A stretch of 20,206 bases of DNA from BTUB01 sp964392765. GTDB taxonomy: Bacteria > Babelota > Babeliae > Babelales > Vermiphilaceae. The notes under the pieces are model-generated. The model saw only the letters and a program-made list of their open reading frames with translations. It was not told the DNA's origin and searched no databases. Position numbers and translations under genes: made by a program. Where the stretch lies: the NCBI GenBank assembly GCA_964392765.1, contig CAYMRF010000024.1, positions 1-20,206 on the forward strand, read 5' to 3'. Shown here one piece after another: positions 1 to 7,049 of this stretch (position 1 is its first letter; each line of letters opens with the position of its first letter).

Positions 1-296
1 CATAAAATGATGAAGGTGAAGATTGCTACAATAAAGGCAGTATACCCATAGGCAAAATAACCGAATGATTGTGCGCACAAATCGATAAAGGTACGCACAT
101 AGGTGAGCACAATATAGCGGCCGGTGCTTGATTTATAACGCAAAAGCCAACGTGAAAGTGCGATTAAAAGGATGATTGCACCTAAAACAATCCAGGTGTT
201 AATAATGGTATCGGAATTAATCGCAAAAAAAGGGTGATTAAAACCAAAATAAGAAAGAGGGTGCCACTGTTTACCGTTGAGTAGGCCAATATCCAT
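1..296 (-). CDS. atpB: F-type ATP synthase subunit a (AtpB), N-terminal part, cut by the window edge
   Basis: Reading the minus strand from the ATG at 296 gives about 98 residues starting MDIGLLNGKQWHPLSY, then a stretch with NHPFFAINSDTIINTW followed by hydrophobic residues. The HPFF-IN-DT--NTW pattern before the first membrane helix is typical of subunit a, the Fo stator subunit that forms the proton half-channels next to the c-ring. The key arginine region lies beyond the edge. The start overlaps the end of the upstream AtpI-like gene by 26 bases, which suggests coupled translation in one atp operon running leftwards. Subunit identity rests on the N-terminal motif only. Confidence 0.8.
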   Translation of the reverse strand, partial: MDIGLLNGKQWHPLSYFGFNHPFFAINSDTIINTWIVLGAIILLIALSRWLLRYKSSTGRYIVLTYVRTFIDLCAQSFGYFAYGYTAFIVAIFTFIIL

Positions 297-543
297 GGAA
301 TTTATACCTAAGAATTACCAACCAAAATGTTGCCAAGAATGAGAGTACCAGAGTTATTGGTTGAATGGAAGGTAATGCTAACAGATAAATTCCTGCCGCC
401 AATAAAAAGCAAAAACGCAGCAGGGTAAAAACGATATGGGTGATTAAAGAAGGAACGCCTTTTCTTGATTGCAGGAAGAGGAGTCCGTATAAATATCCGG
501 TTAAGCAACCGGCGCCCAGTGAAAGAAGAATTGAGTTAATCAT
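271..543 (-). CDS. AtpI/AtpR-like small membrane protein of the ATP synthase operon
   Basis: A 90-residue protein with three predicted membrane helices (about residues 2-24, 33-56 and 60-78) and a short basic C-terminus. Its place directly upstream of atpB and its size fit the AtpI/AtpR group, which helps assemble the c-ring or Fo sector. These families are poorly conserved in sequence, so the call leans on position and topology. The ATG at 543 has no strong Shine-Dalgarno. The 3' end overlaps atpB by 26 bases. It could also be a lineage-specific Fo accessory protein. Confidence 0.6.
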   Translation of the reverse strand: MINSILLSLGAGCLTGYLYGLLFLQSRKGVPSLITHIVFTLLRFCFLLAAGIYLLALPSIQPITLVLSFLATFWLVILRYKFHGYWPTQR

Positions 544-562
544 ATAAAATCTCTTAAAACTA

Positions 563-607
563 TTAAGGCCGCTTATGGTTTGATAATCTCACCATGAACG
601 GCCTTAA
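563..607 (-). terminator. Long hairpin between folC and the atp operon
   Basis: TTAAGGCCG (563-571) pairs perfectly with CGGCCTTAA (599-607). An inner helix, ATGGT with ACCAT, extends the stem. It sits just past the folC stop codon. The minus-strand tail is AT-rich but has no clean T-run, so it may be a weak terminator or an RNA-processing hairpin ahead of the atp genes. Confidence 0.4.
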
Positions 608-628
608 CATAATTCTAGTGACTGAACC

Positions 629-2032
629 TTAGAGCTTCTTAATGCCCTTGAAGTGCCAGTATTCCGAGATGATTGCAGGGCAGCCGGTTACAACAACCAA
701 GCCATGACGTTCATCAACGGTTTTTTGCGATGCTTCAAATGCTTCTTTGAAGGTTTTTGCAGAGCGAGCTTTAATCTTCATGCTCTTAATATCATTGGTT
801 GCTTTTTCAACATCCCATGATGCGCCTGCATGTTGACCAGGAACCGGAGTTACGGGGCAAACAATTACTTGGCCAGAAGTTTTCTTGAAGAAGTAGCGGA
901 GTAACTTTAAGAATTCAGTAAGATCTAATTCTGGATTATTGCAACCAAGAACCAAAGTAATACCTTTGAGGGGTTTTTGGTAATGGAGCAAACGAATACC
1001 AAGAAGAAGATTTTTGAACGCATCTAAGTTGCTTGCATTATCAAGCAAGATGCTTGGTTTTTCTTTATCCAGAAGTTGGAAACGAGCGGGCAATAAGTTA
1101 GAAGTTTCTTTCCAAAATTGCTCAACCGTTTTCTTTGGATTCAATTCTGATTGACGTTTTGCTTCTAAGGTTGGACGACCACGTTGACCTTTTTGTTTGC
1201 TCAACAAGGTGTTTGCAATCGTTTCGCTATTCATAAAGCTATTTACATAGGTATGAGCGATACGTTCAGCTAACGCTGCGCAACGGCCATGCAATTGTTC
1301 CATAGGATATGGCAATGCAGCCAATTTACGAATTGGCATAGACCAAACGCCATTTTTTTCTTTTACTAAATCATGCATTACTTGCAAGTTTAATTTGCTT
1401 TGATCAGCAGATACCACATAGGTATTTGGCTTAACGATACCAAAGATATCGGTGATTGCATCTTTTACTAATGCTTCATCATCGCAGGTGACGCGAGTGA
1501 TAGCAGCAATTTTTGGTGTGCAGATATTGGTAGCATTGAAAGTTCCGCCTTCGCTCACTTCAAGTACTGCAACATCAACATCGTTATTTTTAAAGAAGAG
1601 TAATGCCATCATGGTCAGAACTTCAAATGAATTTGGGGTTAATCCCAAAGACTCTGCCATATTGATTACATCGTTACCAACTTCAGTGAACGTTTTATTT
1701 GAAATCGTTTCATTGTTAATTGATAAGCGCTCATTGTAAGTGAGAATGTGTGGCGCATAGAATGTGCCCACTTTCAAACCTTCTTCGCGTAACAATTGAG
1801 CAGCATAGTTAATGGTAAGTGATTTACCGTTGGTTCCTGCAACTAAAACAGTGTTTAATTTTGAGGGATTACCAAATGCTTGATCAAGTTTTTTCATTAC
1901 CGCGAGGTTTTTGTCTGCAACATTGGTTTGCCAATGCGCATCTAAAAATTCAACAACCTCGTTGTAACTGCGTTGTTTACCCAGCGCTACCGTATCTTTG
2001 GTAGACAGCTGTTTATTAGTATTCGTTTTCAT
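629..2032 (-). CDS. folC: Divergent folylpolyglutamate/dihydrofolate synthase (FolC, Mur-ligase fold)
   Basis: FolC-type ligases add glutamate to folates using ATP. The protein (467 residues from ATG 2032) has the N-terminal ATP-binding loop VAGTNGKS (residues 64-71), the family-like stretch YAPHILTYNERLSIN and the LEV-GG-NATN segment. I chose the ATG at 2032 because GGAGA lies 7 bases upstream; the frame is open to 2068 but those extra starts lack such a site. Several hallmark residues differ: the loop lacks the usual Gly after Lys, GGR in the central motif is GGT, and the usual DGAHN of the C-terminal domain reads DNASN. The length is normal for FolC. It may be a working but fast-evolving FolC, or a Mur-ligase-fold paralogue with altered substrate. 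It has its own promoter (2099-2126) and no obvious operon partner. Confidence 0.75.
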   Translation of the reverse strand: MKTNTNKQLSTKDTVALGKQRSYNEVVEFLDAHWQTNVADKNLAVMKKLDQAFGNPSKLNTVLVAGTNGKSLTINYAAQLLREEGLKVGTFYAPHILTYNERLSINNETISNKTFTEVGNDVINMAESLGLTPNSFEVLTMMALLFFKNNDVDVAVLEVSEGGTFNATNICTPKIAAITRVTCDDEALVKDAITDIFGIVKPNTYVVSADQSKLNLQVMHDLVKEKNGVWSMPIRKLAALPYPMEQLHGRCAALAERIAHTYVNSFMNSETIANTLLSKQKGQRGRPTLEAKRQSELNPKKTVEQFWKETSNLLPARFQLLDKEKPSILLDNASNLDAFKNLLLGIRLLHYQKPLKGITLVLGCNNPELDLTEFLKLLRYFFKKTSGQVIVCPVTPVPGQHAGASWDVEKATNDIKSMKIKARSAKTFKEAFEASQKTVDERHGLVVVTGCPAIISEYWHFKGIKKL

Positions 2033-2098
2033 ATCATTCTCCATGGTTAGAATACTTGTTGGACGCATTACTTACAGAGTAAGTATAGGTACATATTT

Positions 2099-2126
2099 AT
2101 GATAAACTGCAGGGTAAAAATGTCAA
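2099..2126 (-). promoter_or_regulatory. Sigma-70-type promoter for folC
   Basis: On the minus strand a perfect -35 TTGACA (2126-2121) is separated by 16 bases from TATCAT (2104-2099, five of six matches to TATAAT). Transcription would begin near 2092, giving a leader of about 60 bases before the folC ATG at 2032. Confidence 0.6.
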
Positions 2127-2245
2127 ACAATAAATATTCATCGGGCGGATCCCGGTTTATTTACAAAAGATCAAAACAGAAAGTAAAACTTGAGCTTTTT
2201 CAGGGCTAAAAACCGCCAATTGAACCTGTAAATCATGGTTTTTAA

Positions 2246-2395
2246 GGCCGCTCTTTTTTTCTAAAATCTGTGATTCAAAAAGCAGATAAGTGGCCAGAAT
2301 GGCTTAAAATAATTTCTTATAGAAATTCAGGGACAAATAAGATTGCCAATTTATCAATACATGCTGTCAATCAAGGTGCAAGTAATGCTATTTAA
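2246..2395 (+). pseudogene. Possible 3' remnant of a lost gene
   Basis: The 330-base gap 2069-2401 has no complete gene. On the plus strand an open frame runs from 2246 to a TAA at 2393-2395. It contains WPEWLKIISYRNSGTNKIAN and then IHAVNQGASNAI. It has no ATG; GTG 2270 is the only plausible start and has no ribosome-binding site. The composition looks protein-like, faintly like the end of a helical repeat. Upstream in this gap lies an inverted repeat TAAAAACC/GGTTTTTA (about 2208-2244) followed by a T-rich run. A chance open frame is quite possible. Confidence 0.2.
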
Positions 2396-2401
2396 TGTTT
2401 T

Positions 2402-2671
2402 CTATCTGAGTGAGCGTTCAATAAATCTGATAATTTTATCAGGTGCCGCAATACTATAAAGCCCTACTGCGATGAGGCCCACCCCGATTAAAGTATCAAG
2501 CATTCTATGGCTTATTTCATTATGATAGCGATATAAAAGTGTATGTGCGCCTGCAGAGGTGAGAATAAGGCCTGCGCCCATCATTCCCCAGCGATTGATA
2601 TCATTGATGGGGCGTACTTGCGAAGTGGTTGTTGCTGCAAGCAACGTGATTAAAATTAGCTTTTTCATCAT
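2402..2671 (-). CDS. Small membrane protein of unknown function
   Basis: An 89-residue protein starting MMKKLILITLL with a short hydrophobic N-terminus that could be a signal peptide or anchor. Two further hydrophobic helices follow (about residues 29-48 and 60-76) with a basic C-terminal tail (FIERSLR). GGAG lies 8 bases before the first of two adjacent ATG codons. I recognise no family. It stands alone between a repeat cluster and the folC promoter region, reading in the folC direction. Confidence 0.6.
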   Translation of the reverse strand: MMKKLILITLLAATTTSQVRPINDINRWGMMGAGLILTSAGAHTLLYRYHNEISHRMLDTLIGVGLIAVGLYSIAAPDKIIRFIERSLR

Positions 2672-2692
2672 ATTAAGAACTCCTATTTATTG

Positions 2693-2792
2693 ATTTTATC
2701 TTTGCATTAAACCCACCCGTTCGCCCTGAGGAGCATCGAAGATGCGTCTCGAAGGGTGCTTATGATTTGATTTTCAAATTTTATCTTTGCAT
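2693..2792. repeat. 15-bp direct repeat flanking a palindromic element
   Basis: ATTTTATCTTTGCAT occurs at 2693-2707 and again at 2778-2792. The 70 bases between contain the palindromic element at 2717-2756. Flanking copies of this kind could be a target-site duplication or could come from a local slip duplication. Confidence 0.6.
2717..2756 (-). repeat. REP-like palindromic element
   Basis: The element begins CCGTTCGCCCTGAG and ends TCTCGAAGGG, with an internal hairpin GCATC-GAA-GATGC. Read on the minus strand it matches, in order, the 3' end of the long repeat at 19968-20008: TTCGAGACGC, a GATGC/GCATC hairpin, CCTCA, then CGAACGG. It therefore belongs to the same short family. Confidence 0.6.
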
Positions 2793-2798
2793 AGATGC

Positions 2799-2812
2799 TT
2801 GACATTGATCAA
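2799..2812. promoter_or_regulatory. FNR/CRP-like dyad overlapping a -35 box upstream of pilA
   Basis: TTGACATTGATCAA is a near-perfect TTGAT-N4-ATCAA dyad (one mismatch), and its left half is also a perfect TTGACA -35 box. The downstream -10 match is poor (TTAGAT at 18 bases). The site is about 230 bases from pilA, so this is only a possibility. Confidence 0.2.
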
Positions 2813-2876
2813 GGCTTTAGCTTTAGATGTAATAAATTATGGTTTATGCTTCGAAAGTCTCAGCATTAATTACGGC

Positions 2877-2965
2877 CCGTTCGTTTCGATGGAGCGAAGC
2901 GAATGGAGAAAGGGCCGACTGAAGACTCTCCACTCACCCCTTCGGGGTTCTATCGAGGCGAACGG
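2877..2965. repeat. Palindrome-ended element, 89 bp
   Basis: Terminal inverted repeats CCGTTCG (2877-2883) and CGAACGG (2959-2965) enclose GC-rich sequence with an internal hairpin CCCC-TTC-GGGG. These ends are the same as in the other short palindromes of this window. No convincing gene is present here. Confidence 0.6.
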
Positions 2966-2979
2966 TGTAGATTTCATTC

Positions 2980-3020
2980 ATCCTGTCCGCCATAGCCTTT
3001 GCGGCGGCGGATCAAAGGAT
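2980..3020. repeat. Short imperfect palindrome upstream of pilA
   Basis: ATCCT ... CCGCC ... GGCGG ... AGGAT forms an interrupted hairpin that ends about 10 bases before the pilA Shine-Dalgarno. It could lie in the pilA leader RNA. Confidence 0.45.
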
Positions 3021-3039
3021 AGTAAACAGGGAGCAAAAA

Positions 3040-3516
3040 ATGTTAAAAAAATCAGGATTTTCACTCATAGAACTCATGATCGTAATTGCGATTATCGCGG
3101 TACTTTCAATGATAGCCGTTCCGAACTTTATGAAATATTTAGCAAAGGCAAAGCGTGCCGAAGCATACATGCAATTGAGCTCTATTTACGCAGCGCAAAA
3201 AACATACTGGGCAGAGAATGGAAGATATTCAACGCAACTCGCAGGTCAAGGTGGCATTGGTTGGAGTCCTGAAGGGTATACTGGTGGTGGTTCGGGAGAA
3301 AAGTTTTATTACACCTATGGATTCCCTGGCTCTGAAGGTGTTAATTATTTCACTGGTAAATTAGGCACATCCAGCAGTTATTTAAATCAAGCCTACGCCA
3401 ATGAAAATGGATTTCTGGCTATTGCCGTTGGCGACATTGATGGTGATGGTCAGCCTGATATTCTTGCGGTGGATCAGAATAATAACATCACTATTTTGCA
3501 GGATGATTTAGCGTAA
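3040..3516 (+). CDS. Type IV pilin / pseudopilin with a DxDxDG motif
   Basis: A 158-residue prepilin. It has a short basic leader (MLKKSG) and then FSLIELMIVIAIIAVL, the class III signal cut between Gly6 and Phe7 by prepilin peptidase, with the key Glu at +5. The long N-terminal helix is followed by a variable Gly/Tyr-rich head and, near the C-terminus, VGDIDGDGQPDILAVD, an EF-hand-like DxDxDG calcium-binding pattern. The protein would be inserted in the inner membrane and assembled into a pilus or a type II secretion pseudopilus. GGGAG lies 7 bases before the ATG. The matching peptidase is encoded 1.6 kb away (5101-5835, minus). The upstream region is full of palindromic repeats. Family call is firm; major or minor pilin cannot be told. 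Confidence 0.93.
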   Translation: MLKKSGFSLIELMIVIAIIAVLSMIAVPNFMKYLAKAKRAEAYMQLSSIYAAQKTYWAENGRYSTQLAGQGGIGWSPEGYTGGGSGEKFYYTYGFPGSEGVNYFTGKLGTSSSYLNQAYANENGFLAIAVGDIDGDGQPDILAVDQNNNITILQDDLA

Positions 3517-3600
3517 AGCTAATAAATATTGACGCGGATTGATTTTCTGGCACTATTTTTCTTGATAATTTTTAATATTTTTACAGCATGGATACGTGTT

Positions 3601-4257
3601 ATGAACTCAATCTTTAAGTCAGGCAGTGCGATTGCCGTGATAGTATTGTTTGCTTCTCCATTATTTGCAATGCAAAACGTGCCATCAGTAGGTATGCCCA
3701 AAGTGGTAGCAGCGCTGAGAGCAAAGCAAGCCTTTACGCCTACCAATCAATTATTTCTTGAGTTAAAACAGGACTCTAAAGAGCATGCGTTACAACAAGC
3801 AGATATTTGCAGCGTAATTCTTCATGATCACTATAAAAGCCATAAAGAGAAAGTTTTAGAAACGCAGGCTTTAATAAAAGAATGGAGCGTTGATGAGTCA
3901 GCCCAAGCAACAACTTCTCTTACCAAATCATATGCTCCCCTATGCCATGATGTTTTAAAGTATGTCCATGTAACCACTCACTCATGCCCTTTGGAAAAAA
4001 TTGTGAGCATTGCAATAGAGAATAAATCTAGCGGTAAAACTACTATTATTCCTCAAAAGCGCGCTGATATTTTTATTACTCTGTTCACTAAAATAAGAAA
4101 AGATGCAAAAAGCAGTGAGAAATATTCAACAATAAGCTGTATTAGTGAAAAAGGCAAAACACTTGAAGTGTTTGCCGGATTAAAAGACGCAGAAACGGAT
4201 TGCACTATCGAGTATCCTGAAGATGCTCAAATAACATTTTCAGAAACTTCTGAGTAA
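3601..4257 (+). CDS. Secreted protein of unknown function
   Basis: A 218-residue protein from the ATG at 3601. The frame is open upstream to a TTG at 3529, but the ATG gives a clean signal peptide (MNSIFKSGSAIAVIVLFASPLFA, written here as one hydrophobic stretch of residues 1-23) followed by MQNVPS. GGA lies 8 bases upstream. The mature part is mostly helical and has five Cys residues (DIC, PLCH, HSCP, ISCI, TDCT), which could form disulphides in the periplasm or outside. I do not recognise a family. It lies 84 bases after pilA on the same strand and ends 6 bases from the convergent gene at 4264. Confidence 0.75.
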   Translation: MNSIFKSGSAIAVIVLFASPLFAMQNVPSVGMPKVVAALRAKQAFTPTNQLFLELKQDSKEHALQQADICSVILHDHYKSHKEKVLETQALIKEWSVDESAQATTSLTKSYAPLCHDVLKYVHVTTHSCPLEKIVSIAIENKSSGKTTIIPQKRADIFITLFTKIRKDAKSSEKYSTISCISEKGKTLEVFAGLKDAETDCTIEYPEDAQITFSETSE

Positions 4258-4263
4258 AATTTA

Positions 4264-5010
4264 TTATTTTTCATCATCAAAGGGCACGGTAACTGATGAT
4301 TGGCGATGTTCTTGTATTAAAACTTTGCCATCCTTATCAATGATTACTTCCAGAGTTTCTGCTTTTCCGGTAGGCAGATATTCCGCTCGTCTTAGTTTGT
4401 CATCTTGTTTGTCATTTTTGATCATTACATAGATTACCAATTCCTGGCCTTTATCCAGAATGATAGGCGATTTTTCAACTTTTTTGCCTGGTAAAGCTTC
4501 TGAAATTTGCCCGATGAGAAGCATTTCTTGATAACGCTTAAGCCCTGATCGCACATCTGCCAGATAGGGAGATTTGTTATCGATTGATTTCACCGAAACT
4601 TGATTAACGATCCAATCGTGGCCTGGCTTTTTTGCATCCGGAGAGGCAATTCGTTTTGCTAGGTTGCTTGTGTTAGGGCTGGAAGGTAATATCTGGATTC
4701 TATTAGTGTCTATAATTAGATCGATGTTTGGGGTATCGCCACTCGGTGAATAGTGGTAATTATCATGCGTAGGAATTTTTATTGATGAAGGTTTTGGATT
4801 TTTTTTAGATAGCAACTCAATATTAAGGCCCATTTGTTCGCCTTTAGGCTTTAAAAGCACCTTCGATGTACCAGTTAAGTTTTTATTGGTAGAAAGCGGG
4901 CCAACAATAAAGATTTCCACTTCTGTATTCGTAAGATTAATGATATTCACGAGCTTAACATCCGCATGGGCTATTTCAAACAACGCAATAATTGCAAAAA
5001 ATCTTTTCAC
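4264..5010 (-). CDS. Secreted protein of unknown function
   Basis: A 248-residue protein starting at a GTG (5010), supported by AGGGGA a few bases upstream. The N-terminus, MKRFFAIIALFEIAHA then DVK, is a short signal peptide with an AHA cleavage site. The mature part looks rich in beta strands (VKLVNIINLTNTEVEIFIVG) with charged loops and ends in an acidic FDDEK. There are no Cys residues and no motif that I recognise. It lies downstream of pilD and rbfA on the same strand, with a 90-base gap, so it may be expressed with them or alone. Its 3' end faces the gene ending at 4257. Confidence 0.7.
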   Translation of the reverse strand: MKRFFAIIALFEIAHADVKLVNIINLTNTEVEIFIVGPLSTNKNLTGTSKVLLKPKGEQMGLNIELLSKKNPKPSSIKIPTHDNYHYSPSGDTPNIDLIIDTNRIQILPSSPNTSNLAKRIASPDAKKPGHDWIVNQVSVKSIDNKSPYLADVRSGLKRYQEMLLIGQISEALPGKKVEKSPIILDKGQELVIYVMIKNDKQDDKLRRAEYLPTGKAETLEVIIDKDGKVLIQEHRQSSVTVPFDDEK

Positions 5011-5100
5011 GGCTTCCCCTAATTTCTACAGACGCAAAAAATATATAATTCATCTTCAGCATTACTATAAAAACGCGTTGGAACACAAGAAAAAAGGATT

Positions 5101-5835
5101 TTAAAAGTTCTGTTGCAATAAAGAGATAAAGGTATTTTGATAGAGCACAAAAAGAATTGCGCCTAATGCTAAAAAAGGGCCAAAAGGAATTCTAATACTC
5201 TCTTTTTGGCGAGTTAAAACCATATAGATAATGCCGAGTAAGGCGCCAACCGTTGATGCAATCATCAACGTAATCCAAGAGCCCCAAGGGCCAATAAAGG
5301 CGCCGATGAAGGCGAGTAATTCCAGATCTCCTTGCCCCATGCCTTGCTTATTCATAAGTCGCGAAAATAGAACTGCAGCCCCCAGTAATACAATGTATCC
5401 GGCCAAGCAGCCAAAAATACTTTGAGAGAAGGTGATGGGAAGCCAACCCAGAACAGAAAAAAGAAATCCGGCAGGGATTAAAAATATCGTCACAAATCGA
5501 GATATCAGCATAAATTCTAAATCGGTGCGGATTGTTACAATCAATGCAGAAAAGAATATAAAATATGCAAGCCAATACTGTGCATCAATTTTTGCAAAAA
5601 GAGCGAGCATGATGTTTATAGTTATAAATTCAATAAAGGGATAAAGCCACGAAATTGCTTTTTGGCAGTAGCGGCAGTTGCCACCTAAAAGGAAATAAGA
5701 AAGAAGCGGAATGTTATCATACCAGGCAAGAGAATGTTTGCAGTGCGGGCAGTTGGAGCTGGGAGTGATGATGCTTTGCCAGTTGATGAGCCGATAGGCT
5801 ACCACATTCAAAAAAGAACCCCATGCCAGAAGCAT
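5101..5835 (-). CDS. pilD: Prepilin peptidase / N-methyltransferase (PilD, GspO)
   Basis: The enzyme cuts the leader from type IV prepilins and methylates the new N-terminus; it is a polytopic inner-membrane aspartic protease. Visible hallmarks: GSFLNVVAYRL near the N-terminus, the zinc-type Cys pairs CPHC and CRYC of the methylase domain, the first active-site Asp in RTDLEFM, and the second in the GxGD motif (GMGQGDLEL). The rest is hydrophobic helices. The only standard start, ATG 5835, leaves out most of the usual first helix. That helix is present in frame just upstream, back to about 5868 (see findings). The gene follows rbfA, whose stop is at 5850-5852, in a likely rpsU-rbfA-pilD operon. 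Its substrate is probably the pilin at 3040. Confidence 0.93.
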   Translation of the reverse strand: MLLAWGSFLNVVAYRLINWQSIITPSSNCPHCKHSLAWYDNIPLLSYFLLGGNCRYCQKAISWLYPFIEFITINIMLALFAKIDAQYWLAYFIFFSALIVTIRTDLEFMLISRFVTIFLIPAGFLFSVLGWLPITFSQSIFGCLAGYIVLLGAAVLFSRLMNKQGMGQGDLELLAFIGAFIGPWGSWITLMIASTVGALLGIIYMVLTRQKESIRIPFGPFLALGAILFVLYQNTFISLLQQNF

Positions 5836-5849
5836 GGGGATAATTATTA

Positions 5850-6224
5850 CTAATCCGAAGAATCCGATGAGTCTTCTCCCTTGATTTTCTCAAGCAACCC
5901 TTGAATGCGTTGCTCTTTCTCAAATTGGTCATCGTATTTAAAAACTAATTCTGGCGTGTATCGAGAATCAATTGAATGAGCCAAAGCGCGGCGCAATGAA
6001 GATTTATAAAGCAGTATGAAAGGCAGCTTTTCTTTAAACTCTTCAAGTCCGCCCGGCGTATAAAAATAGACCGTGGCATGGCTTTTATCATCAGATAGCT
6101 TCACGCGGTTCACGGCAACACCTAAAAGGCGATTGTCGTCCATGGTGGTTTGAGAAAAAAGATTGGCAATGGCACGGAAAAGAAGAGATTCTTTTTGTGA
6201 CTTTTTGATTGAGGATACGCTCAT
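5850..6224 (-). CDS. rbfA: Ribosome-binding factor A
   Basis: RbfA binds the 30S subunit and helps 16S rRNA 5'-end maturation, notably in the cold. The 124-residue protein has the family layout: an N-terminal helix, DNRLLGVAVNRVKLSDDKSH (VelS-D pattern), AtVYFYTPG, then LRRALAHSIDSRYTPEL (the lR--la--l--R-tPeL pattern) and FKYDDQFEKEQRI. The acidic Ser/Asp tail is lineage-specific. The start ATG at 6224 lies 8 bases past the rpsU stop, with no strong Shine-Dalgarno, so translation is probably coupled. Both neighbours are on the same strand. Confidence 0.9.
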   Translation of the reverse strand: MSVSSIKKSQKESLLFRAIANLFSQTTMDDNRLLGVAVNRVKLSDDKSHATVYFYTPGGLEEFKEKLPFILLYKSSLRRALAHSIDSRYTPELVFKYDDQFEKEQRIQGLLEKIKGEDSSDSSD

Positions 6225-6232
6225 GAACTAGC

Positions 6233-6442
6233 TTAAGAAGGCTTAGTGGTGATCATGCGCATCAAGTTTTGCTTGATTGCACGAACAAGGCGTTTACGAC
6301 GTTTTTGAGTTGGCGATTCAAAGTACACGGTACGTTTCATATCGCGAACAACGCCTTCGCGTTCGATTTTCTTTTTAAGTTGCTTAAGCGCGCGTTCAAC
6401 GTTTGAACTTACGTATACTGAGATATTAGACTTCTTTGACAT
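6233..6442 (-). CDS. rpsU: 30S ribosomal protein bS21
   Basis: A 69-residue, very basic protein with the bS21 pattern: VERALKQLKKKIEREGVVRDMKRTVYFESPTQKRRK written across residues 15-50, followed by an extended basic C-terminus. It binds near the anti-Shine-Dalgarno end of 16S rRNA in the small subunit. It is the first gene of the rpsU-rbfA-pilD run. AAAGG lies 13 bases upstream of the ATG, a rather long spacing. Confidence 0.93.
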   Translation of the reverse strand: MSKKSNISVYVSSNVERALKQLKKKIEREGVVRDMKRTVYFESPTQKRRKRLVRAIKQNLMRMITTKPS

Positions 6443-6515
6443 AATAAGTCGCCGGCCTTTCGTTGGAATTTTAATCTATTTTAGACTACTTCTTTGTATT
6501 TTAAGTAATTTTGCG

Positions 6516-6534
6516 CCTATTGTCTAGCAATAGG
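6516..6534. other. Perfect 7-bp hairpin in the divergent rpsU / 6660 interval
   Basis: CCTATTG-TCTAG-CAATAGG lies between the divergently read rpsU and the gene at 6660. It is flanked by repeated TCTAG. There is no T-run. It may be an operator or part of a leader for either gene. Confidence 0.3.
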
Positions 6535-6659
6535 TCTAGAGGGGATACTAGCAGGACTCGTTGTAAATTTTCAAATAGGAAATATTGGAAAATTGAAAAA
6601 AGCCTTTTTGTTTGGTAATTTAAAAATAATGACACCCGATAACTCTTTTGGAGGTTTCT

Positions 6660-6983
6660 ATGAAAAGGTCACTCTCGATCTCTCTGGTATTCGCTTTTGC
6701 GATCAATGCTTGCACGGTTACTTCTACTCAAGCAGTAGATTGGAAAAAAGTAAAAAAATATTCAATTATCGCGCTTGAAATATCCTGTGTTGTTGCAGCG
6801 GTAGCCGCACTCGGATATTTAATAGTTAAAAAGCCTAAAGATTTTCAAAAAAGTTCCACGTGCAGAAAAGAAGCACACGAATTTTTTGAGTGGAAGTTAG
6901 ATCAATATGATTTAACGGTAGAAGAATTACAACAGGCAAAAATAGCGTTTCTGAGCCAGATGGAAAGATGCTTTGCACGATAA
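6660..6983 (+). CDS. Small lipoprotein-like exported protein, paralogue A
   Basis: The protein has 107 residues from ATG 6660, which follows a strong GGAGG by 5 bases. The frame also has an ATG at 6648, but that lies upstream of the Shine-Dalgarno. The N-terminus has a signal sequence ending FAINACTVTSTQA. Cys19 could be a lipobox (INAC) or cleavage could be at TQA. Next comes WKKVKKYS and a membrane-spanning stretch (about residues 37-56), then a charged tail with two Cys. The neighbour at 7050 shares the first half nearly residue for residue. Function unknown. Confidence 0.65.
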   Translation: MKRSLSISLVFAFAINACTVTSTQAVDWKKVKKYSIIALEISCVVAAVAALGYLIVKKPKDFQKSSTCRKEAHEFFEWKLDQYDLTVEELQQAKIAFLSQMERCFAR

Positions 6984-7049
6984 ATGCAGATATTCGATGT
7001 CTGCAAGTTTTGCAATTAATAAATTTGGATAAGTAAGTGAGAGATTTCT

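Noticed and set aside
2787..3272. Plus-strand frame of 161 residues overlapping pilA
   Set aside because: It runs through palindromic repeats and then out of frame through the pilin gene; the pilin frame is unmistakable.
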